From NCBI GenBank assembly GCA_963719975.1, contig CAVRED010000007.1, forward strand, positions 124,001-188,000: 64,000 bases of DNA, read 5' to 3'. The notes beneath the pieces were generated by a model. That model saw only the letters and a list, made by a program, of their open reading frames with translations, searched no databases and was not told where the DNA came from. The position numbers and the translations under genes were made by a program. Below are positions 9,806-19,101 of this stretch, one piece after another. Each line of letters starts with the position of its first letter. The stretch's first letter is position 1. Source of the stretch: Poindextera sp963719975 (GTDB taxonomy: Bacteria; Pseudomonadota; Alphaproteobacteria; Caulobacterales; Caulobacteraceae).

Positions 9806-10508
9806 ATGAAACGGATCGCAACGGCCGCGATTGCGCTTTGCCTGATGGGCGGAACCGCCGCACAGGCTGACCCGGGACACGACAACAACGGCGGCCACGA
9901 CAGCGGCAGTCACAACAACAGCGGCCACAACGATGGCGGCCACAACAACGGCGGCCAGCCGCACCTTACGCCGCACATCTTCGAGGGCGGGCCGCCGAAC
10001 GTCCAGCACGGTGCGCCGCAGGTCTTCGAGCACAACGTCCATGGCGGCCCGCCGAACCCGCAGCAAAACAACGCTCCGCAGGTCTACGAGCGTCACTACG
10101 AGGGTGTGCGGCACGACCAGGGGCCGCAGGTCTACGAACATCGCGATCAAGGTGTTCCGCAAGGCCGCGAGTTCCAGCAATTTCGGCGCGCCGGGTTTCC
10201 ATCCCGGCGGCGAACGCCCGCGCTACAATCCCGAGTTCTTCCCGCGCATCTTCCATCCGCAGGAGCGCTTCGAGTGGCGCGGCGGCCATTGGCGCGGGCC
10301 TCCGGGCTGGTACTACCGCACTTGGTACTATGGCCAGATCCTGCCCTGGGGCTGGTTCGACGAGGGCTACTGGATCAGCGACTACTGGTTCTACGACCTG
10401 CCCGTGCCGCCGTACGGCTACGAGTGGGTCCGTAACGGCCCTGACGCCCTGCTGGTCGACCTCCGTTCTGGCATGATCGTGGAGGTCGTTCCCGGGATCT
10501 TCTACTAG
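9806..10508 (+). CDS. RcnB-family exported protein with His/Asn-rich repeats, frameshifted near 10182
   Basis: ATG 9806 follows a strong AGGAGG. A signal peptide (IALCLMGGTAAQA) leads into a low-complexity His/Asn/Gly segment (units like GGHNNGG and SGHNDGG), then repeats of the type PQVYEHR. The C-terminal RcnB-type domain is aromatic-rich: HWRGPPGWYYRTWYYG, YWISDYWFYDLP, PPYGYEWVRNG, and DALLVDLRSGMIVEVV. The two halves lie in different frames. An extra base in TTT at 10181-10183 explains it, and 703 bases is one more than a multiple of three (233 residues corrected). E. coli RcnB is a periplasmic protein affecting Ni/Co homeostasis. The His-rich segment fits metal binding, but that is inference. 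Confidence 0.75.
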
Positions 10509-10520
10509 CGTCCCGCGGTC

Positions 10521-10539
10521 GGCGGGCGCGGCCCGCCGG
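10521..10539 (+). terminator. GC-rich hairpin between RcnB-like gene and ilvC
   Basis: A perfect 8-bp stem CGGCGGGC/GCCCGCCG with a GCG loop starts 12 bases after the RcnB-like stop. It lacks a following T run, so it may be a pause or RNA-end-protecting hairpin. A TTGACG at 10544 could be the -35 of an ilvC promoter, but no good -10 is visible. Confidence 0.4.
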
Positions 10540-10628
10540 CGGCTTGACGCGGCCCGGAAAAGACGGTCGAAAGCGCCCTCGCGCGGCGGCGACCTTGCCG
10601 CAAGCGCGCCCGCCGGAGACCTTTGCCC

Positions 10629-11648
10629 ATGCGCGTCTACTATGATCGCGACGCCGATATCGCTCGTATCCTCGACAAGAAGATCGTCATTGTGGGCTAT
10701 GGCAGCCAAGGCCATGCCCACGCGCTGAACCTCAGGGATTCCGGCGCGAAATCGGTGGCGGTGGCGCTGCGGCCAGGCTCGGCGACGGCGAAGAAGGCCG
10801 AAGCCGACGGGTTCGAGGTGAAGTCGAACGCCGAGGCCGCCGCCTGGGCCGACATGCTGATGATGCTGGCCCCCGACGAGGTGCAGGGCGAACTCTATCG
10901 CACCGAGATCGCGCCCAACATTCGCGACGGCGCGGCGATCATGTTCGCGCACGGGCTGAACGTGCACTTTCGCCTGATCGAGCCCAAGCCGACGCTCGAC
11001 GTCCTGATGGTCGCGCCGAAAGGCCCGGGCCACACCGTGCGCGGCGAGTTCCTCAAGGGCGGCGGCGTGCCTTGCCTGATCGCCGTCCACCAGGACGCCA
11101 GCGGCGGTGCGCTCGATCTCGGCCTCGCCTACGCCTCGGCGATCGGCGGCGGCCGCTCGGGCATCATCGAGACCAACTTCCGCGAAGAGTGCGAGACCGA
11201 CCTGTTCGGCGAGCAGAGCGTGCTCTGCGGCGGGCTGGTCGAGCTGATCCGCGCCGGTTTCGAGACTCTGGTCGAGGCCGGCTACGCGCCGGAGATGGCC
11301 TACTTCGAGTGCCTGCACGAGGTGAAGCTGATCGTCGACCTGATCTACGAGGGCGGTATCGCCAACATGAACTATTCGGTCTCGAACACGGCCGAGTACG
11401 GCGAGTACGTCTCCGGCCCGCGGATCGTGAACGCCGACACCAAAGCCGAGATGAAGCGGATCCTGGAGGACATCCAGTCCGGGCGCTTCGTGCGCGACTG
11501 GATGCTCGAGTGCGCCGCTGGCCAGCCCAGCTTCAAGGCCACCCGCCGGCGCAACGCCGAGCATCCGATCGAGGAGGTGGGCGAACGCCTCCGCGGCATG
11601 ATGCCCTGGATCAGCAAGAACGCTCTGGTCGACAAGGCGCGCAACTAG
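10629..11648 (+). CDS. ilvC: Ketol-acid reductoisomerase
   Basis: 339 residues, class I short form, catalysing the second step of branched-chain amino-acid synthesis (acetolactate to dihydroxy-isovalerate) with NADPH and Mg. Landmarks are VGYGSQGHAHALNLRDSG (nucleotide fold), FAHGLNVHF, APKGPGHTVRGEF, the metal ligands in FREECETDLFGEQSVLCGG, YFECLHEVKLIVDLIYEGGI, and SVSNTAEYGEY. ATG 10629 is preceded by CCGGAGACC. A TTG two codons upstream is less likely. Its TAG stop shares bases with the stop of the convergent trmN6 gene (CTAG). Confidence 0.97.
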   Translation: MRVYYDRDADIARILDKKIVIVGYGSQGHAHALNLRDSGAKSVAVALRPGSATAKKAEADGFEVKSNAEAAAWADMLMMLAPDEVQGELYRTEIAPNIRDGAAIMFAHGLNVHFRLIEPKPTLDVLMVAPKGPGHTVRGEFLKGGGVPCLIAVHQDASGGALDLGLAYASAIGGGRSGIIETNFREECETDLFGEQSVLCGGLVELIRAGFETLVEAGYAPEMAYFECLHEVKLIVDLIYEGGIANMNYSVSNTAEYGEYVSGPRIVNADTKAEMKRILEDIQSGRFVRDWMLECAAGQPSFKATRRRNAEHPIEEVGERLRGMMPWISKNALVDKARN

Positions 11649-12401
11649 CCCCAGTCGAGGCTGGCCTCGCCGCGCAGGATCGCCTCGGCCTCCGCCGTGT
11701 GCTTCGCCCCGCCGCGGTCGTGCAGGACCAGCGGCGGCAGGAGCACGAGCGGCGCGCGGCCGGTCTTGACCGCCCGAACCAGCACCCGCTTGGCCGGCTG
11801 GTCCGCATGCGGATGCACCGGCCGCACCCGCACCGAACCCGCCTTCGGCGCCAGGAGCGTGAGGATGTCGCCCAGGCGGTCGGCGCGATGGATCAGCGTC
11901 AGCGTCCCGCCGGCGCGCGCCGCCTTCAGCATCGCATGCACCCAGGCGGCCAGCCCCTCCTCGCTCAGGTAGGCCGTGCGCCGGGCGGGATGCGGCGCCG
12001 CGAAGCCGGCTCGGATCGTCGAAGAAGGGCGGGTTGGCGAGGATCGCGTCGAAGGAGGAACCCGGCCCGGCCAAGCCGACAGCAACGTCGCCGGCGTGGG
12101 CGCTGACCCGCTCTCCGAGCCCGTTCAGACCGATGTTCGCCTCGGCGAGGGCGAGCGCCTCGGCGTCCCGTTCGACGCCGACGAATGTCGCGCCGGGCCG
12201 GCGGACAGCCGCGGCCAGCATCACCGCGCCGGCGCCGCATCCCAGCTCCAGCACCCGCTCGCCGGCGTTCACATCGCAGGCGGCCGCCAGCAGGGCGGCG
12301 TCGACCCCCGCGCGGTAGCCCTTGGCCGGTTGGCGCAGGATCAGGCGCCCGTCCAGCAGCCTGTCCTCGCTCAGGCCGTTTGCAACGCTCGATTGGGCCA
12401 C
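11645..12401 (-). CDS. tRNA1(Val) adenine-37 N6-methyltransferase family (TrmN6), frameshifted near 12000
   Basis: SAM-dependent methyltransferase with the N6-adenine motif ILANPPFFDDP. Upstream parts include QPAKGYRAGVDAALLAAA and the SAM-binding VLELGCGAGAVMLAAA. After NPPFFDDPSRLR the frame changes. The shifted frame continues PHPARRTAYLSEEGLAAWV and ends with ILRGEASLDWG. One extra base around 11996-12002 explains it, and 757 bases is one more than a multiple of three (251 residues corrected). I chose GTG 12401, where the conserved sequence begins. The 3' end overlaps the ilvC stop by four bases. The gene is divergent from the polyprenyl synthase gene. Confidence 0.82.
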
Positions 12402-12498
12402 GAAACGCCCCGCCACGGCTTGTGCTCGCTCTGACCCTGACCTATGCCCACCCGGTTGTCGCCGGCTATTCGGCGTCGCTGCCCGAGGGAGCCCGGTT

Positions 12499-13509
12499 TT
12501 GGACGCAGCCAAGGCGGCCCCCGCGCCCTCGAGCGCCTCCGTCGATCTGCTGATCAGGCTGGCCAAGCCCGACATGGCGCGGGTCGATGTGCTGATCGCA
12601 GAGCGTCTGAAGAGCGATGTGCCGGTCATCCCGGCGCTCGGCGAGCACATCATCTCCGCCGGCGGCAAGCGTCTTCGGCCGCTGCTGACCGTTGCGGCGG
12701 CGCGGCTGGCCGGGGCCACAGACGAGTCGTTCCTCAAGCTCGCCACGGCAGTCGAGTTCATCCACACCGCCACCCTGCTGCACGACGACGTCGTCGACGG
12801 CTCGAACCTCAGGCGCGGCAAGGTCGCGGCGCATCTCATCTGGGGTGGCGCGCCCAGCATCCTGGTCGGCGACTTCCTGCTCGCGCGTGCGTTCGAGCTG
12901 ATGGTCGAGGCCGGCTCGATCCGTGCGCTGGGCATCCTTGCCACGGCCGCCGGCGTGATCGCCGAGGGCGAGGTGCTGCAGCTGACCCGCGCGCACGACC
13001 TGAACCTGGACCAGGCGACCTATCTCGAGATCATCCGGGCGAAGAGCGCCGAGCTGTTCGCTGCCTCGGCCGAGGCCGGCGCCGTCGCCGCCGGCGTTTC
13101 CGACGCCCAGGTGAGGGCGCTGCGGGACTATGGCGTGAACTTCGGCATGGCCTTCCAGCTGGCCGACGATGCGCTCGACTACTCCGGCGCGGCCGAGACG
13201 CTCGGCAAGAACGCGGGCGACGACTTCCGCGAAGGCAAGGCGACGCTGCCGCTGTTGCTCGCCATCGCCCGATCCGGTCCGCGCGAGGCGGCGTTCTGGG
13301 AGCGCGCGATCGGCCGGCTCGAGCAAACCGAAGCCGACTTCCGCCGGGCGCGAGAGCTGATCATCGGCGCCGGCGCGCTGCAGGCCACACTGGATCTGGC
13401 CGCGGACTACGCCTGGGCGGCCAAGGCGGCGTTGGCGGTCTACCCGGCCAGCGACTGGCGCACCGCGCTCGAGGACCTGGCCGACTTCGCCGTTACCCGC
13501 CCGGCCTGA
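12499..13509 (+). CDS. Polyprenyl diphosphate synthase (octaprenyl/decaprenyl type)
   Basis: 336 residues of a trans-isoprenyl diphosphate synthase that builds the long side chain of ubiquinone. Landmarks are ISAGGKRLRPLL, the first aspartate-rich motif in ATLLHDDVVDGSNLRRGK, VGDFLLARAFELM, AEGEVLQLTRAHDL, and the second aspartate-rich motif FQLADDALDYSG followed by GKNAGDDFREGKATLPLLL. TTG 12499 is the likely start because GAGGGAG stands 9-15 bases upstream and no ATG is better placed. Chain length cannot be read by eye. It is divergent from trmN6 with under 100 bases between. Confidence 0.9.
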   Translation: MDAAKAAPAPSSASVDLLIRLAKPDMARVDVLIAERLKSDVPVIPALGEHIISAGGKRLRPLLTVAAARLAGATDESFLKLATAVEFIHTATLLHDDVVDGSNLRRGKVAAHLIWGGAPSILVGDFLLARAFELMVEAGSIRALGILATAAGVIAEGEVLQLTRAHDLNLDQATYLEIIRAKSAELFAASAEAGAVAAGVSDAQVRALRDYGVNFGMAFQLADDALDYSGAAETLGKNAGDDFREGKATLPLLLAIARSGPREAAFWERAIGRLEQTEADFRRARELIIGAGALQATLDLAADYAWAAKAALAVYPASDWRTALEDLADFAVTRPA

Positions 13510-13515
13510 CCGGCC

Positions 13516-15513
13516 CTAAGACGATCGCGCTTCAGCCACCTTTGCGGGGCGGAAGGCGATGTACTTCGAGCCAAGGAAGGTCAGGCTGAGGCCGGCGATC
13601 GAGCCGACCGCCAGCGGCACGAGCAGCGCCTCGCGCAGCAGCGGGAAAAGCGCCAGCGTTGCGGCGTAGGCGCCGAAATTCGCCGCCGCGCCGGCGCCCT
13701 GCACCAGAAGGTAGATCACGGCCTGGCGCCATGGCCCGTGGTGGCTTGGCCGGCGGAACGTGAAGGCGCGATTGAGCAGAAGGGTGGTGGTCACGGCGAC
13801 CGCAAACCCGCAAAGCCAGCCGGCGTAGACGTTGATCCCGACAAAGTCGACGACCAGGTGCAGCACGGTCGCGTGGACGGCGAAGCCAGCGGTTCCAACC
13901 AGGCCGAACCGGATGAACGCCGGATCGAACCGCTTCTCGAAGGCGATCGCGAGCGGGTGAGCGCGCAGGCGCTGGACGATCGCGGGCAACGTCGCCTCGG
14001 CGGGGACGAGCGAGGCCAGGCCGAGTTCGCCGCCGAGGTCGGCCAGCCAGGCGATCCGAGCCTGGTAGCGGGCGAACGGCCCGGACAGCGATCCGCAAAC
14101 GAAGGCGTTGACCAGGACGGTCGCCAGAAGGAGGCCCATCGTCACCACGAACCGCCCGCGCTCGTCGTCGAACCGGAGCGAGAGGCTGCCGAAGGCGTCG
14201 CGCATGTCCTTTTCCGACAATCGCCAGGCGATCATCAGGACGCCCGCGATGAAGGTGACGCTGTGCAGCCACAGCGACCCCTGCATCGTCAGCCGCGCGC
14301 CGCAGCCCCAATGGTCGCGCCCGCAGTCGGCGACGTGGTTGATCAGCCAGGGGAGGTTGGTTGTGCTCCAGTAGGCGTTGGTCAGGTAGTAGTGCGGATT
14401 GCGTAAGGGGTCGTCGAGGTAGACCATCATCAGCTGGTCGCCCCAGTTCTTCAGCGACGCCCACGCCTGGCCGGCCGGATCGAACGCGACCGCGTGCAGG
14501 ACGAACGGCGTCTCTTCCTGCTCCATCTTCAGCCGGTTGTCGTAGGTGGTGACGTTGAAGATTCCCTTCGACCGGTCGTCGGACCAAAGCATGTCCTGGG
14601 AATTGACGTTCGGCCGGTCCTTGAACTGGCAGAGCGTCCAGGCGACGCCGTTCTTGCCGCACTCGGCGCGGAGATAGGCGCGGCCCGGCCCGTCGGCGAT
14701 CACCCGCATGGCCAGGAATGGCGGCCGATGGAGTTCGTCGCCGGTCTTCGCCTGCACGTAGGCCGCATAGCCGCCGTTGAGGGCCATGGCGGCCAGCACC
14801 GTCCCGATGATGGTGAAGGCGGCCGCCGACGCGCGCTGCCGCGGCGCCCGTAGGATCAGGAAGGCCATGACGGCGACGGCCACGACTGCGATGGTGTTCA
14901 ACAGGTGCGAGGTGTGCACGACCATCGAGAAGACGAGCAGCACGGCAAGGACCGCGCGTTCGGCGATGTGCAAGCGATCCCAGAACACCAGGATGAGGGT
15001 CGCGGCGATGGCTGCGTAGGCCGCGAACACGTCGGGCATCGCGAAGCTGGCGAAGTAGGGCAGGGTCGAGCCGAATGCGCAGACCGCCTCGACCAGGTAG
15101 GCGGTCCATGGCGGCGCGCGTGGACAGGCGACCCGCCAGAGCCGCCAGACAAGCCAGGCGCCGATCAGCGCCTGCACGATGGTGGTGAACCAGAGCGTGC
15201 CGATCTTCTGCGTCACGTAGAGGAACGCGCCGTAGTACGGCGACCGGGCGCCGATCTCGGTGTGCGACATGTGCTCGTCGGCGGCCAGCTGTTGGGCGTC
15301 CGCGATCGCGTCGGCGTCGGTCGGCGGCGGCGGCGGCTTGGCGACTCCGGTCGCGTAGGCAAGGCCCAGCACGAAGTTGCGCCCCTCGACGAAATAGTCG
15401 TCGGTGTCGGTGAAGACCGATGGGCGGCCGTTGATCACGACGACCGCCATGATCATGACGAGGCCCGCCACGATGGGCAGGACCGACACCGCCAGTCGAC
15501 GCATCAACGCCAT
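13516..15513 (-). CDS. Polytopic membrane protein with C-terminal GtrA domain
   Basis: 665 residues with about a dozen hydrophobic segments. The first 500 residues resemble a GT-C-type integral membrane glycosyltransferase: TM1 then a periplasmic loop with a TDTDDYF acidic motif, followed by many TM helices. The last 130 residues (FIRFGLVGTAGFAVHATVLH, LCGFAVAVTTTLLLNRAFTF, FLGSKYIAFR) form a GtrA domain. GtrA proteins are flippase-like partners of polyprenol-phosphate sugar transferases. Its ATG is one base after the stop of the glycosyltransferase gene, so the pair is translationally coupled. Together they probably make and use a lipid-linked sugar for envelope glycan modification. Confidence 0.72.
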   Translation of the reverse strand: MALMRRLAVSVLPIVAGLVMIMAVVVINGRPSVFTDTDDYFVEGRNFVLGLAYATGVAKPPPPPTDADAIADAQQLAADEHMSHTEIGARSPYYGAFLYVTQKIGTLWFTTIVQALIGAWLVWRLWRVACPRAPPWTAYLVEAVCAFGSTLPYFASFAMPDVFAAYAAIAATLILVFWDRLHIAERAVLAVLLVFSMVVHTSHLLNTIAVVAVAVMAFLILRAPRQRASAAAFTIIGTVLAAMALNGGYAAYVQAKTGDELHRPPFLAMRVIADGPGRAYLRAECGKNGVAWTLCQFKDRPNVNSQDMLWSDDRSKGIFNVTTYDNRLKMEQEETPFVLHAVAFDPAGQAWASLKNWGDQLMMVYLDDPLRNPHYYLTNAYWSTTNLPWLINHVADCGRDHWGCGARLTMQGSLWLHSVTFIAGVLMIAWRLSEKDMRDAFGSLSLRFDDERGRFVVTMGLLLATVLVNAFVCGSLSGPFARYQARIAWLADLGGELGLASLVPAEATLPAIVQRLRAHPLAIAFEKRFDPAFIRFGLVGTAGFAVHATVLHLVVDFVGINVYAGWLCGFAVAVTTTLLLNRAFTFRRPSHHGPWRQAVIYLLVQGAGAAANFGAYAATLALFPLLREALLVPLAVGSIAGLSLTFLGSKYIAFRPAKVAEARSS

Positions 15514-15514
15514 T

Positions 15515-16723
15515 TCACCCTGATCGCCGGAGCGCGAACACGGAGGCCAGAAACCCTGCCGCCGCCAGCTGGATCGCGACCGCGATCGCGGTCAGCGACA
15601 ACACGAGCACCCGTAGAAGGACGTCGTAGTGGATAGGGCCGAAACCAGAGCCCGCCCAATAAATTACGGCCCAGCCCGCGCCCGCCGCGCCCGCCAGGAA
15701 GACCAGCAGCGCCGCCTGCAGGATGGGCTCCAGATTGAGTCCGAGCAGGAAGGTCTGGAAGCGCGGGGCCGTCGGCAGCACCCCCTCGAGCATCTGGTAG
15801 CGGCGTGCGAGCGCCCCGAACACGACGAGCTGCACCCCGATGAGCACGGAGAAGCATGCGAAGACCAGCGAGTGGATGTCGAGCACCAGATGCGGGCTGA
15901 CCCGCACCGCGCCGCGCGCAAGCAGCGCCGAGCCGGTCAGCCCGAGCGCAATCAACCCAAGGCCCGGATAGATGAACAGGAACCGCGGGCTGTGCAGCAA
16001 GAGAAAGCGCAGGTGCCGCCAGCCATCGCGCCAGGTCTTCAGGTGCGGCGGGCGCGTGCGGCCATCGGGCCGAAGCGACGTCGGCGTCTCCTCGATGCGC
16101 AAGCCCCGGAACGAGGCCTTCACCACCATCTCGCTGGCGAACTCCATGCCGGGGCTGCTCAGGCCCAGGCCAAGGATCGCTTCGCGCGAAAAGCCGCGAA
16201 GGCCGCAATGAAAGTCGCCGACAGGCACTGAGAAGAACAGCCGGCCGAGGAAGGACAGCACCGGGTTGCCCAGATAGCGGTGCAGGAACGGCATGGCGCC
16301 GGGTGCGATTCCGCCCTTGAACCGGTTGCCCATGACCAGATCGGCGCCGTCGCGGAGGTGCTCGACCATGCCGTCGAGGTTCTCGAAGTCGTAGCTGTCG
16401 TCGCCGTCACCCATGATGATAAAGCGGCCGCGGGCCGCGCGAATCCCGCCCATCAACGCCGCGCCGTAGCCGCGCTCGGGCACCGGGACGACCCGCGCGC
16501 CGGCCGCCTCGGCCAGGGCCTGCGACCCGTCGTCCGAGCCGTTGTCGGCGACCAGGACCTCGCCGTCGACGCCCGCGCGCTTCAGGTAGCGCAGCGCCTT
16601 GACCACGCAGACCTCGATCGTCTCCGCTTCGTTCAGGCAGGGCATCAGGATGGTGAGCTCGAGCGGCCGCGGCGCCTCGGCAGGCGCCGCGGGCGAGGTC
16701 GATTTCACCGCGGACAGGGCCAT
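15515..16723 (-). CDS. Glycosyltransferase family 2, polyprenol-phosphate type
   Basis: 402 residues. The N-terminal GT-A domain has LTILMPCLNEAETIEVCV, VLVADNGSDDGS, RGYGAALMGGI and the metal/nucleotide acidic motif IMGDGDDSYDF, then DLVMGNRFKGGI. The C-terminal part has four hydrophobic segments, as in dolichol/undecaprenol-phosphate sugar transferases with a membrane tail. It probably transfers a hexose from a nucleotide sugar to undecaprenyl phosphate on the cytoplasmic face. It is followed after one base by the GtrA-containing membrane protein. ATG 16723 has GGAGAG upstream. Confidence 0.85.
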   Translation of the reverse strand: MALSAVKSTSPAAPAEAPRPLELTILMPCLNEAETIEVCVVKALRYLKRAGVDGEVLVADNGSDDGSQALAEAAGARVVPVPERGYGAALMGGIRAARGRFIIMGDGDDSYDFENLDGMVEHLRDGADLVMGNRFKGGIAPGAMPFLHRYLGNPVLSFLGRLFFSVPVGDFHCGLRGFSREAILGLGLSSPGMEFASEMVVKASFRGLRIEETPTSLRPDGRTRPPHLKTWRDGWRHLRFLLLHSPRFLFIYPGLGLIALGLTGSALLARGAVRVSPHLVLDIHSLVFACFSVLIGVQLVVFGALARRYQMLEGVLPTAPRFQTFLLGLNLEPILQAALLVFLAGAAGAGWAVIYWAGSGFGPIHYDVLLRVLVLSLTAIAVAIQLAAAGFLASVFALRRSG

Positions 16724-17061
16724 GAGCTCTCCAGGCGCGCCGGGACGTGGGGGCGCGCCGTCATTCGCGGCCGTCGCTACGTCGAGTTTGCCGGCGTCGT
16801 CAACGGGCGCGGCGTCGCACGCCGCCGCGCGCGGGCCGGTGCAGGGTTTGCAGCGGCCGTTGGCGAATCCGGCCGCAAGGCGCGGCGCGGCGACCCGCTC
16901 CGCGCGCGCGGAGCGTCGGGCAGGAGCGTCGATCGCGTGAAAAAGTCCGTTATTTCAATTATTTACGTGCGCGTTCCGTGGACGTTACGACAAGGCGGCA
17001 GAGAGCTCGGCCGGGTGCGCGCCAGAACGGAAACCCGGCAGAAATTGCCGCCGGCGTCGGC
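16724..17061. other. Divergent intergenic region (338 bases) with AT-rich patch
   Basis: This lies between the divergent GT2 and TPR/ATP-grasp genes. Most is as GC-rich as coding DNA. A short AT-rich patch at 16937-16970 (GTGAAAAAGTCC then TTATTTCAATTATTTACG) stands out and is the likeliest promoter zone, but I cannot assign clear -35/-10 boxes. No hairpin or repeat family member is visible. Confidence 0.4.
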
Positions 17062-19071
17062 ATGACCAGCCTCGAGCCGTCGCCCGACCTCCAGGCGGTG
17101 CTCGCCGCCGCCCTCGACAACCATCGGACCGGCCGCACAAGCGAGGCCGAACAGCTCTACCGCCAGGTGCTCGCGCAGGACCCCTCCGACCCAACCGCGC
17201 TCTACCTGCTCGGCCTCTTGGCCTTTGAGACGGGACGGGCCGATGAGGCCACGCAGCTCTTGGAGAGCGTCGTCGCCATCCGCCCCGACCATGCACAGGC
17301 GCGTCTGACGCTCGCGCAGCTCAGGCACTGGCGCGGCGAGCACGCCGCGGCCATCGCCGGCTACCGGCGCGCTCTTGCGCTTGCGCCCGACCGCGCCGAG
17401 GCGGCCGTCGGGCTCGCGAACGTCCTGCGCGAAGCCGGGCAGGCGGTGCAGGCCATCGCCGAGGGCGAAGCGGCCGCCGCGGCCTTCCCCCGCCTCGCCG
17501 AGGCGTGGATGGCGCTTGGCTCAGCGAGGCTCGCCGGCGACGAACCGGCAAGCGCAGCAAGCGCCTTCGAGGCGGCCATCGCGCTCGACCCAGTCCGCCT
17601 CGCCGCGCGGACTGGCCTGGCGAACGCGCGCCTCGCCGCTGGCCAGGCCGCGGCCGCCGAGGCCGCCGCGGCGGCGGCGCTCGCCATCGACCCCGCGTCG
17701 GGAAACGCATGGTTCCTCCGTGGCGCTTCGCTTCGCGCGCTTTGCCGGACGGACGAGGCGATCGCAGCGCTCGAGCGGGCCGTTGTGCTGGATCCCGGCC
17801 GACCGGCCGGGCACCTTGATCTCGGCGGCCTTTACGCCGAGCGGGGTATGGCGGTCGCCGCCGAGGCGAGCCTTTTGGCGGCGCTCGCGCTCGAGCCCTC
17901 GTCGGCCGGGGCGCACGCCAGCCTTGGCGCCGTCTACCTGCGCGCTGGGCGCCAGGAGCTCGCCGAGAGGCACTCTCGGCTGGCGCTTGCCCTCGATCCG
18001 GCGCTGATCGCCCCCCACCAGACCCTCGCCTCGTTGCTCGCCGGCCAGGGCTGGGCAGAGGAGGCCAGACGCCACCGCGATGCGGCCTACTCCGGGCGCA
18101 ACCTCTTCATCGAGCCGGCGCCCGGGCCGGCGATGATGGTGCTGATGCCGATCACCGCCGAGGCGGGGAACACGCCGGTGCGCGATCTGATGCCGCGCGC
18201 CCGCGTCGGCCGCATGCGCTGGGTGATCGAGTACGCCACCGACGAGCAGATCGCACAGCTGCCGCCCTACGACGTCGTCTTCAACGCGGTCGGCGACGTT
18301 GACCTGGCCGGGCCCACGCGTGCGCCCATGCGCCGCTTCCTCGCCCGCTGCGAGCGCGCGGTGCTTAACCCGCCGGCGGCCATCGCGCGCACCCGGCGCG
18401 ACCGGCTCCCCGCGTTGCTCGCCGGATTGCCAGGCGTCGTTGTCCCGCGGGCGCGCAGACTCTCGGCCGCAGTGATCCGCCGTCATGGCTTGGCGCGGGC
18501 TGTCGAGCGCAGCGGCCTTGCGCCGCCCCTCCTGCTGCGGCCCGCCGGAGCCCACGGGGGCCGGGGCCTATCGAGGGTCGAATTGGTCGACGAGCTTCGC
18601 GTGCCGCCGGCCGGCGATCTCTATGCAACGGCCTATTGCGACTATCGCTCTCGCGGTGGGCTCTACCGCAAGTACCGGGTGATCTATGTCGATCGGCGGC
18701 CCTACCCCTACCATCTGGCGATCTCGCCAGACTGGCTGGTGCACTACGAGAGCGCCGGCATGGACGCGCACGCTGAGCGGCGCGCCGAGGAGGAACGCTT
18801 CGTCGACGAGCCTTTCGCTGCAATCGGGCCATCCGCGATGGACGCGATCGCCGCTATCGGCGTCAGGATGGACTTGGACTACGCCGGCATCGACTTCGCT
18901 GTTCTCGACGACGGGCGCGTGCTGGTGTTCGAAGCGAACGCGACCATGCTCGCGCACGCGGAGGAGCCCGACGGCCCCTTCGCGTACAAGAACCCGGCGG
19001 TCGCCGAGATCAGCAGCGCGTTCGAGAGCTTGCTGGCCGCAGCGGCGGACAGGCCCCGGCCTGAGAGCTAG
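17062..19071 (+). CDS. TPR-repeat protein with C-terminal ATP-grasp domain
   Basis: 669 residues. Residues about 1-345 are tandem tetratricopeptide repeats (units like DPSDPTALYLLGLLAFETGR, and PDHAQARLTLAQLRHWRGEH), very alanine-rich. From about residue 350 an ATP-grasp-like domain follows: LLLRPAGAHGGRGLSRVEL as the nucleotide-binding Gly-rich loop, YRKYRVIYVDRRPYPYH as the core strand pair, and DYAGIDFAVLDDGRVLVFEA ending with Asn (E-A-N) as the metal-binding end. ATP-grasp enzymes ligate a carboxylate to an amine or thiol. The TPR part may present the substrate. ATG 17062 has only a weak ribosome binding site. The gene converges on the TonB receptor. The substrate is unknown. Confidence 0.72.
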   Translation: MTSLEPSPDLQAVLAAALDNHRTGRTSEAEQLYRQVLAQDPSDPTALYLLGLLAFETGRADEATQLLESVVAIRPDHAQARLTLAQLRHWRGEHAAAIAGYRRALALAPDRAEAAVGLANVLREAGQAVQAIAEGEAAAAAFPRLAEAWMALGSARLAGDEPASAASAFEAAIALDPVRLAARTGLANARLAAGQAAAAEAAAAAALAIDPASGNAWFLRGASLRALCRTDEAIAALERAVVLDPGRPAGHLDLGGLYAERGMAVAAEASLLAALALEPSSAGAHASLGAVYLRAGRQELAERHSRLALALDPALIAPHQTLASLLAGQGWAEEARRHRDAAYSGRNLFIEPAPGPAMMVLMPITAEAGNTPVRDLMPRARVGRMRWVIEYATDEQIAQLPPYDVVFNAVGDVDLAGPTRAPMRRFLARCERAVLNPPAAIARTRRDRLPALLAGLPGVVVPRARRLSAAVIRRHGLARAVERSGLAPPLLLRPAGAHGGRGLSRVELVDELRVPPAGDLYATAYCDYRSRGGLYRKYRVIYVDRRPYPYHLAISPDWLVHYESAGMDAHAERRAEEERFVDEPFAAIGPSAMDAIAAIGVRMDLDYAGIDFAVLDDGRVLVFEANATMLAHAEEPDGPFAYKNPAVAEISSAFESLLAAAADRPRPES

Positions 19072-19101
19072 CCGACACGGATCTCGGTCCGCGCGAACGT
19101 C

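Noticed and set aside
10540..10628. A branched-chain amino-acid leader peptide or attenuator before ilvC
   Set aside because: No small frame rich in Val/Leu/Ile codons and no alternative terminator pair were found in the 120-base gap.
9966..12944. A 992-codon open frame on the minus strand across ilvC and its neighbours
   Set aside because: It is the antisense of the conserved ilvC and polyprenyl synthase genes; only the part from 12401 down to about 12000 matches a real family (TrmN6).
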